From: Moniliophthora roreri
Lineage: Eukaryota > Basidiomycota > Agaricomycetes > Agaricales > Marasmiaceae
Assembly: GCA_001466705.2 (NCBI GenBank)
Contig: LATX02000189.1
Location: forward strand, 186,001 to 250,000
Length of the DNA stretch: 64,000 bases
Direction of reading: 5' to 3'
Shown here: positions 57,153 through 64,000 of the stretch, in pieces
How the letters are laid out: every line of letters begins with the position of its first letter
Numbering within the stretch: position 1 is the first letter of the stretch
Program-made: the position numbers and the translations under genes
The notes under the pieces: generated by a model
Database searches by the model: none
Seen by the model: only the letters and a program-made list of their open reading frames with translations
Told to the model about the DNA's origin: nothing

Positions 57153-59456
57153 ATGGATGAACGTCACGTTCCAGGCTATCTTCACCCGATAAACGAAGCG
57201 TCAACCTCGTCGATCCATGTAGAATCTGTTCAGAATACCAAGGGGAGAGCAGTCCAGTCGGTGCGTAAGCTTGTTCAAGTGATCATGATCGAAAGTTAAC
57301 CGCAATCTCAGGTGCCTCCACCCGCAACAAATAAGCCCAGCAATGAAGAATTCTACGTTAGGGACCCTATAACCGGCACCATAAAACCAAATCCGCCCTT
57401 CCTCAAGACTCACTTCTTCCGAGAAGGACGTCTAACCGAGGAGCAGGCCATGTTCATCCTCAACGAAGCTACTACAATGTTGAGGCAGGAACCTAATCTA
57501 GTGAATGTGAAGAGTCCCGTAACGAGTGAGTTGTGTTCGTTGATCATCGAGCATAATCGGCTCAATGACGAGCTGTAGTATGTGGTGATATTCACGGACA
57601 ATATGTGCGTGTTTGCACAAAGACTCTACTTACCTACCTTTCTGATCGACGGGATAGTACGACCTAATGAAACTATTTGAGGTTGGTGGTGCACTGAACG
57701 ACAATTGTTATCTATTTCTTGGAGATTACGTTGACCGGGGTTGCTTTGGAATCGAGGTGTGTTTCATGTTTTTATCTACTCTTCTCCCGCTCAAACTATG
57801 GACAGTGCTTGTTGTATCTGTATTCATTGAAGATTGTATATCCGAGCAAATTCACGCTCCTCCGTGGAAATCACGAGTGCCGACATCTCACAGAGTACTT
57901 CACCTTCAAACGCGAATGTACGTTCCCCGAACATGTCGTTTACTCCAGATCCACTGACCCCTTCGAAGGTCTTCACAAGTACTCAGAAAGAGTTTATGAA
58001 GCGTGTATTCTCTCATTCTGCGCATTGCCTGTCGCTGCCATCGTCGACAACAAGTTCTTTTGTGTTCACGGCGGCTTGTCTCCTGACCTGGTTACTCTCC
58101 AAGACGTTATCAAGGTGAGCTGCTATCCCTCTTTTGCTACTCTCTCACGCTAAGTATTGTATTAGATGGACCGTTTCCGGGAGCCAGGCGCTAAAGGGCT
58201 GCTTTGTGATCTACTGTGGTCAGATCCAGTAACCAACTACGGACATGAACAGGAACCCTCTCCACATGGAGCACTACTAGCTCCCGGCACAACTTATTTG
58301 TATAACCAAACCCGTGGATGCTCGTACTTTTTTACGTACGAAGCTGCTTGTCAATTCCTCGAACGGAATCATCTTCTTGGTGTCATTCGAGGACATGAAG
58401 CTCAAGATGCTGGGTGGGTTTTAAGCGATGATCCATTGAAGTACTGTTCACACCTCTGAATAGATATACAATGCACCGAAAGACTCCTACAAAGAAATTC
58501 CCTTCGGTCATAACAATATTCTCCGCTCCAAACTATCTGGATGTATACCATAATCGTGGAGCAGTCATAAAATACGCCAACAAAAACATCACGATTCGGC
58601 AATATAATTACAGCCAACATCCATACTGGCTTCCCAATTTCATGGATGCTTTCACATGGAGTTTACCTTTTGTCGGTGCTAAGAGTATGTCGAGGCTACA
58701 TTGTCCAGAGATCTTGAGCTGACCTTTTCGTTTCGACAGTCACAGAAATGTTACTCGCAATTTTGAGTATATGTAGTGAAGAAGAGTTGACGGAAGACGG
58801 CGACATCTCCGATGAGGATGAGACTCGGACTTTGGCTGAGGCTGCCATGTCTCCTACAGATTATCAAGCACGGAAACAGCAGATCAAAAGCAAGATTATG
58901 GCAGTCGGAAGGATGCAAAGAGTGTTCCAGCTTCTCCGGTGAGAATAATTGATTTTGCGGAAATGGAACCTTCGCTGACGGATGGCACCATAGAGAAGAA
59001 TCAGAATCTGCCTCCGAGCTTATGCCTGCTGACGACGTGTCAGGCGTATCACAGGTTGGCATTCGTTTGGGACCAGATGCACTTGGTGTGCAAGGGAATA
59101 GGATTAGCCGGGACATTCGCAACTTTGACGAAGCGTACGTTCTCTGTTCCGTGACTTGTCGTACACTTACTCACAGTTATTGCAGTCGTCGCGTTGACAT
59201 GCGGAACGAACGATTGCCACAAGTTCAACCTCAGGACCTCTCGTCCATGCCAGCCATCTTCCCTCCACCGAGTATGCGGATGTCAGGTCGACTGGGAGGC
59301 GAAGGGTCAGAAGGATTAACGATGGAGTACCTCATCAGAAAAACACTGGAAGAAGATACTGATGATGGATTAGTTGAGCGGTTGGCGGAGAAGATCGCTA
59401 GCAGCCGAAGAGTGACCGGAAGACCAACGCCTTTGAAGCGATTTGAGACAACTTGA
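57153..59456 (+). CDS. CNA1: Calcineurin catalytic subunit A (PP2B phosphatase)
   Basis: The start at 57153 ([17 protein letters not shown]) splices to [19 protein letters not shown], then [18 protein letters not shown]. The metallophosphatase core is intact: [41 protein letters not shown] and [15 protein letters not shown]. Calcineurin-specific parts follow: [18 protein letters not shown], the calmodulin-binding helix ([18 protein letters not shown], near 58880-58938) and an autoinhibitory segment ([10 protein letters not shown]). A 51-bp intron inside the [16 protein letters not shown] region is hidden because it is open in frame. Oddities: GCFGIE replaces the near-universal [16 protein letters not shown] replaces IRAHEAQDAG, and about nine extra residues (GALLAPGTT) precede RGCSYFF. 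It dephosphorylates Crz1-type factors under Ca2+ signals. Confidence 0.93.
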
Positions 59457-60131
59457 ACCGTGTTTATATCCTGTACGCTCGATCTAAGTAATACTGACCT
59501 TGTGGGATGGAACTATGTAGATATTACGAGTACTTCAGTAAACGTGTTCTATGTAGTATGACTTATCCGGTTTGAGAACCGCTGTACGTGGACAAAGGAA
59601 CTACCAGCACTTACAACACTTACTCTTCCTGCTTGATTACTTGTACCGCACGGATGTCCTCCTCGCACTCTGGTCGCCAGCAATGAAACACGGGTTGCCA
59701 ACGGTCCTCAGCCTCTCATCCCTTGTATATCACTGGCCGGCCAATCACCAGTGTTGTTCCAAACCAGCTTAGGATATGGAACCTTCGCTAGTGTTTCTTA
59801 TCCCTTTGAAGCACTTGCAATCTTGGTAGAGTGGATATAGAGGGTATATAGGACGTGTGTATTCACGAGGGATACTTCCAACAAGCAAATCATAATGTTA
59901 CAATAGTACAGAGCATTTGATCTTGAGTGAAACTACAGGCGACTATAGGCTAAGGCAGGTACAGTGGTTACAACCTTGGGTATCGGAAAACGGAAAGCAG
60001 GGCGAATTATAGTAATGTAGCGGGATAATAGATGATTCCATGAATGATTGAGAGTTGAGTGAAATCGCATGACTCGAGACGGCAGCGAGCGTAATAATAC
60101 AAAGAAAGCAAAATGAATTTACCGTCATAAA
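59457..60131. other. Convergent 3' intergenic region
   Basis: Presumptive 3' UTRs of the calcineurin gene and the F-box gene. Nothing else was recognised. Confidence 0.4.
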
Positions 60132-62001
60132 TTATGAAGAACATTCCTTCACATCTTCCAAGGCGGGAACGCTGGCCTTCATTGCATTCGCAATTCCTTC
60201 AAACCAGTCACCGCCTCCTCGACGAAGGTAGGGTAGCTTGAATGTATCGTTGCGTAAAAGCAATGTACACAATGTCCAATCTTCGTACAGGCGATGCTTC
60301 ATTGCAATAGCAAATGCCTGGCCATTCACTATCCCAACATCCCTCAGATCCAACTCGAGTGTCTTCAGATTAGGAGCTGCAATCGCCAACGAATCCATGA
60401 CTTTGTGAGATAGTGTCAAGATTCGGAGGGATAGGTGGCGGAGGGGCGGTGAAGAAGAGGTGAATGTAGACCTATTGTACAATGTAGATGGACAGGAGAA
60501 GCGACTAGAGTCGAATTGAACATAACTGGAATATCCCAGGTTGCATTGGCCCCCAAAGGCTAAAGCATTCATAACGACTTCTACCTCTTTGTCAGTCAAT
60601 GTCCGCTCAGTGAGAGTGAGGGATTTAAGATGACCGCCGACAGCTTGGAGGCACGCCAAGAGAGGCTGAAGAGTGTGCTTCAGTGGACGAACTGGAATCT
60701 CGAGGACCTCGAGGCGTGGATATGCTTCTGTCATCGTTGAAGTCGTGCTGAATGCGCAAGAAGCAGGGGAAGTTGGTGAAAGGGGATGATATTCATTGTC
60801 GCTACCAAAGCTGGTTGACCCAAGGCCATAACCAGCACCCAATATACCATTTCCATCATCCTCAACGCTGGTCCCGCCACCGGCGATATCAACGAGGATG
60901 CGTTGAACCCATAAGTCGGCGTCGGGATCGTTGTTCATGACAGGGACCGCACGCGAGCATTTTAGACGCAGCTCTTCCAGCTGGTCAGAATGCTTTTTAA
61001 CGAATGCTTCGAGCGGTGTGTAGGTTTTGGTCTCCTGCGCAGGTGAATTGGATGTGAAGATATACGACGGGGAAGCGACATGGGCACCGTTATAAGGTGT
61101 GGAAAGCGAGAACGCGATGAGTTTGGTGAAGAAGCCCAACAAATGGAAGAAACGGTTAAGATCAAGACGTTCCGATTCAGACGTAGATGCGACGGAAAGG
61201 GAGCGTAATGTGGAGAAGGTGTTGTTTATGAACACGATCAACGAATCAAGGCGATCGTTTACTTCTCCTGTGAGCATCGCACCTGTGTGAAGCTGAAGCT
61301 CGAGATGCGTCAAAGAGGGGAGCGAAACCCGAGCAAGACAGGTCAGCTTCTCGACGGGAACTTGCACTGAGAATTTGGTGATGTTTCGCCCAAATTCCGT
61401 CCCGACTAAGAGTGGAGCAAGGAATGCAGAGAAGAATTCAGGGTGGTAGAAAGACGTGGGGCACCACTCGATACGATACTCCTGTGCCGATGGTAGGTTC
61501 CTAATAGTATCTGAGACCCGACTGATGTGTTTGGAGAGTTTGTGCTGGAGGCGAGCACAGGCTCTGCGACATGGATAGTCAGCATCGAGAACAGTGTTCA
61601 CTTTGTGCCATAACTTGGCTCGTTTGCTGGATAGCTTCACGGCGTGGGGGATTATCCAGGGCTTGACGCGCACCGAGCGAACATGTCCCCTGAGATCCGG
61701 TTGCCTTCACGAGAATCAGAAATATTAGCGGAAAGGAAGAAGAACGAGCATACTTTAGATCATCGAGCAGCTTCTTGGTGCCTTTGTTATACGCTAACAG
61801 CTCGACATTCCGGTATTGGATTTGCAGCGCTATGTTGCGGAAGTGATGACTGACATTGCGCAGCCGGTAAACCAGTTCTTGTTCCGGAATGAATTCAGCA
61901 ATGCGCAACCACAGCTCGAACGGAAGATCACGGTGGGGCATGGCTGGGGAACCTGGGGAAGGCGGTGGGGAAGACCAGGGAGGACCAAGTTTGCATCGCA
62001 T
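60132..62001 (-). CDS. F-box / leucine-rich-repeat-like protein
   Basis: Two exons. The N-terminus (start 62001, MRCKLGPPWS; a downstream ATG at 61938 gives MPHRDLPF) holds the F-box: RDLPFELWLRIAEFIPEQEL with LRNVSHHFRNIALQ. A 65-bp-class intron follows (K to QPDLRGHVRSV). The remaining 510 residues have repeated LxxL patterns of degenerate leucine-rich repeats (for example YPRLEVLEIPVRPLKHTLQP, GHLKSLTLTERTLTDKEVEV, APNLKTLELDLRDVG). Such proteins are substrate receptors of SCF ubiquitin ligases and are very numerous in agaricomycetes. The target is unknown. The frame 62002-62022 upstream begins with GTG and is not used. Confidence 0.85.
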
Positions 62002-63396
62002 TCGTTTTAGACTTAAAAGCACTGGAATTGATTCTGTGACTCATGGACTGTCAGAAACCGGGAACACGTGAAAAAGTAATGGCAGGCTCTGGCTCTTTTC
62101 CATCCTACAAGAGTTCGTGGATACTGATACGTGCGAGGAATGAGAGAGGAGCAGTGAGGTTGTCAATGATGGAGGAAGAGCAAAGAAATTTGTCCTCACT
62201 TGGCAGAACTAATAGGCAGGGAAGTCGGCCGGAAATTCGTTCACTAATCTAGTAACCGGACAACCGCTATGTGACTGTCACTGCAGCGTCAAGTGACGTT
62301 CAACGTGATCCTTGTTCATCTCTCGCCAGGGATGAATGTTCTCTTGTGATCTGTGCTGCTGTGCAGACTTTCCTTGCTTGAGGTAAATGCATCTTTGCAA
62401 TACAGTATCCTTTTAAATAACTGACGTCAATCTGCTTTGCAATTCATCCAAACAGTGAATACTTCCAGCCATAGAGGTACATGGTATTCAAAAGAAAATA
62501 GTGTCGTCACAGTCTGTGTCTGTACGATTACCCTCATGGAGATAAACTATATCAGTACTCCCAGAGTAGGAAACAGAGAATCAAATCGTTTCTGCGATGA
62601 TTTGGACCAGTGCCAGCGGGTTTCAACACAGTAAGTGTACACTTCGAGCTCCCCACAGCTTCTCATGTATTGCTACTCCCAGTGATACTAAGCCAGCTTA
62701 GGTCCCTCTCTGACCCTCGGCAATATTCCCTGTTTCAACCCATCCGCATTCATATCCTTCAAACATTTCCGTTCGCTGCTGCCTGCGAGAACCCATCGTA
62801 GAGCTGAACGAAACCTCAAGGCCCTCTTGATCTGCTTTCGGGGCCATTCCGCGCTGCTGGATCAGGGAACCTTCAGCCCCCAGACGAAGGTCGCTGGTAG
62901 TCGTTGAATTTTTCGCAACGATGGCAGAACCAGACCTGGCACTTGTGGCAGAGTCCCCGAATAGATAGCACTGGCTAATCCAGCGTCAAACCCCAAACGA
63001 CGGGCAGAATAGAGCACACCGGAGGTTCAGTTTGTGTGCCCCGGCTGGGGCTGCAGATAGGCGAACTCTGGCTGTCAGCGGTTTCTCCTCCTTCGCGATC
63101 TCTAAATTCCAGAATGGAACGCTATAACGCCCGAAAAATCTTCATCTCTTCATCTCCTGTTTCCTCGACCCTGTGTCACTGGAATCCAGTTATAACATAA
63201 TACTGTCCTTGTTGCAATCATTGAAGCCAATACTGTTAAACGTACAACGACACCGAGAACAACGTTTCATACTAGTCATGCTATACCACGCAGCTCCAAC
63301 ACCACGCCCTACTTTTTCGCCGACCAATAGCGAGCTGCAGTAGCTTCTGTACTACTGCCGCGTGCTACAGTGGACATAATGGCCTACTGCCTGAAT
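62002..63396. other. Intergenic region, no supported gene
   Basis: About 1.4 kb between the F-box gene start and the ferredoxin stop, both on the minus strand. It should contain the F-box promoter. Only short frames; no repeats of note. Confidence 0.4.
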
Positions 63397-64000
63397 CTAG
63401 TTCGTTGCCTTCTTGCGCAGTCCATACGCATTTGGGACGGTAATCATCAGCCCATCTACTGCCTTTGTCACTTGGACTTGACACCCAAGGCGCGATCTAC
63501 CAATACATTTAGTCGCCAAGAACGGGCACGGTACGACGTGGGCAACATACGTCTCCGTCAGACCGTGGGCCATATCCAGCATGTCATTCTCGTTGTCTTT
63601 CGCCGCCGGGAGTCTTGAATAATCCTCCGGCGATAGGATAACATGGCACGTAGAACAAGCGACTTGGCCTTCGCACGAACCTAGCAAGTTCGCCGTTCAA
63701 TCCTTGTGCATTGCGCGAAGCCAGTTACGGCCTACCTTCCAATTCGATGCCATGACGGTGCGCCAGATCGAGAATGTTATCTCCTTCGCAAGCATCTGCG
63801 CTCACCAGATGGTGTCCCAAATCATTGTAAAAGTTTGTCCTGATCCGGATCCTGCTACATCTAGATGTCAAGCAAGCCTCGCTCGAAGCAGAGAATACTT
63901 TACCTTGACATGGGGTCCATGTCTCTCCCAGGCTCGGTTGACGTTCTCCCTGTATTTTGGACATGCATACTGAGTAGCCGAGGACTGTCTAGCCTGAAGA
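63397..64000 (-). CDS. YAH1: Mitochondrial adrenodoxin-type [2Fe-2S] ferredoxin (5' end beyond window)
   Basis: The minus-strand gene is partial at the right edge. Visible exons give TNFYNDLGHHLVSADACEGD, NILDLAHRHGIELEG, then after a short intron SCEGQVACSTCHVILSPEDY with three of the cluster cysteines, DNENDMLDMAHGLTET, and after another intron SRLGCQVQVTKAVDGLMITV with the fourth. The spacing CX5CX2C...C is the adrenodoxin pattern. Yah1 delivers electrons for mitochondrial Fe-S cluster assembly and for haem A and ubiquinone synthesis. The exon upstream of 63897 reads MHVQNTGRTSTEPGRDMDPM in the in-phase frame; the mitochondrial presequence must lie outside the window. Confidence 0.93.

Overview
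This is a nuclear fungal window, most likely from a basidiomycete of the Agaricomycetes. Almost every gene is broken by several short GT-AG introns of about 45-70 bp, gene spacing is tight, and the gene set is fungal: glyoxal oxidase, salicylate-hydroxylase-like FAD monooxygenase, DUR3 urea permease, ATG12, BNA1, F-box/LRR protein. A GPI-anchored glyoxal oxidase and a serine-rich multi-membrane protein family point to a wood- or litter-associated mushroom lineage. No rRNA, tRNA or CRISPR was recognised.

Layout. 1-16 kb: glyoxal oxidase (+), then three minus-strand genes: FAD monooxygenase, an O-methyltransferase with an unusually long C-terminal tail, and the urea transporter DUR3. 16-20 kb: EMC8 (-) and ATG12 (+) start from an 82-bp shared promoter, followed by a LanC-like glutathione-binding-type protein. 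20-23.6 kb is gene-poor and holds a G homopolymer with an unresolved base. 23.6-34 kb: a small TATA-driven protein gene with tandem upstream elements, glycyl-tRNA synthetase with a probable mitochondrial N-terminal extension, a bestrophin-like channel, a hidden 107-residue two-exon gene, and 3-hydroxyanthranilate dioxygenase. 34-46 kb: a coiled-coil/low-complexity protein, a VHS-GAT protein, SUMO E1 subunit UBA2, a Q/S/T-rich zinc-finger protein and the checkpoint clamp loader RAD17. 46.5-48.4 kb: a multi-spanning membrane protein.

48.5-52.9 kb is the most dynamic part. A decayed secreted-protein gene is present as two tandem copies. One copy is split by a 996-bp non-autonomous DNA transposon flanked by a perfect 9-bp (or 8-bp) target duplication and carrying 10-bp-periodic subterminal repeats; an inverted duplication lies beside them. 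53-64 kb: aldo/keto reductase, elongin C, a somewhat divergent calcineurin A, an F-box/LRR protein and the 3' part of mitochondrial ferredoxin YAH1, which runs off the right edge.

The genes do not form one pathway. They are mostly conserved housekeeping functions (SUMOylation, autophagy, checkpoint, Fe-S assembly, translation, ubiquitin ligase, Ca2+ signalling) interspersed with oxidative or secondary-metabolism enzymes. Exon assignments were made by eye from reading-frame continuity and splice consensus, so exact splice sites need transcript support.
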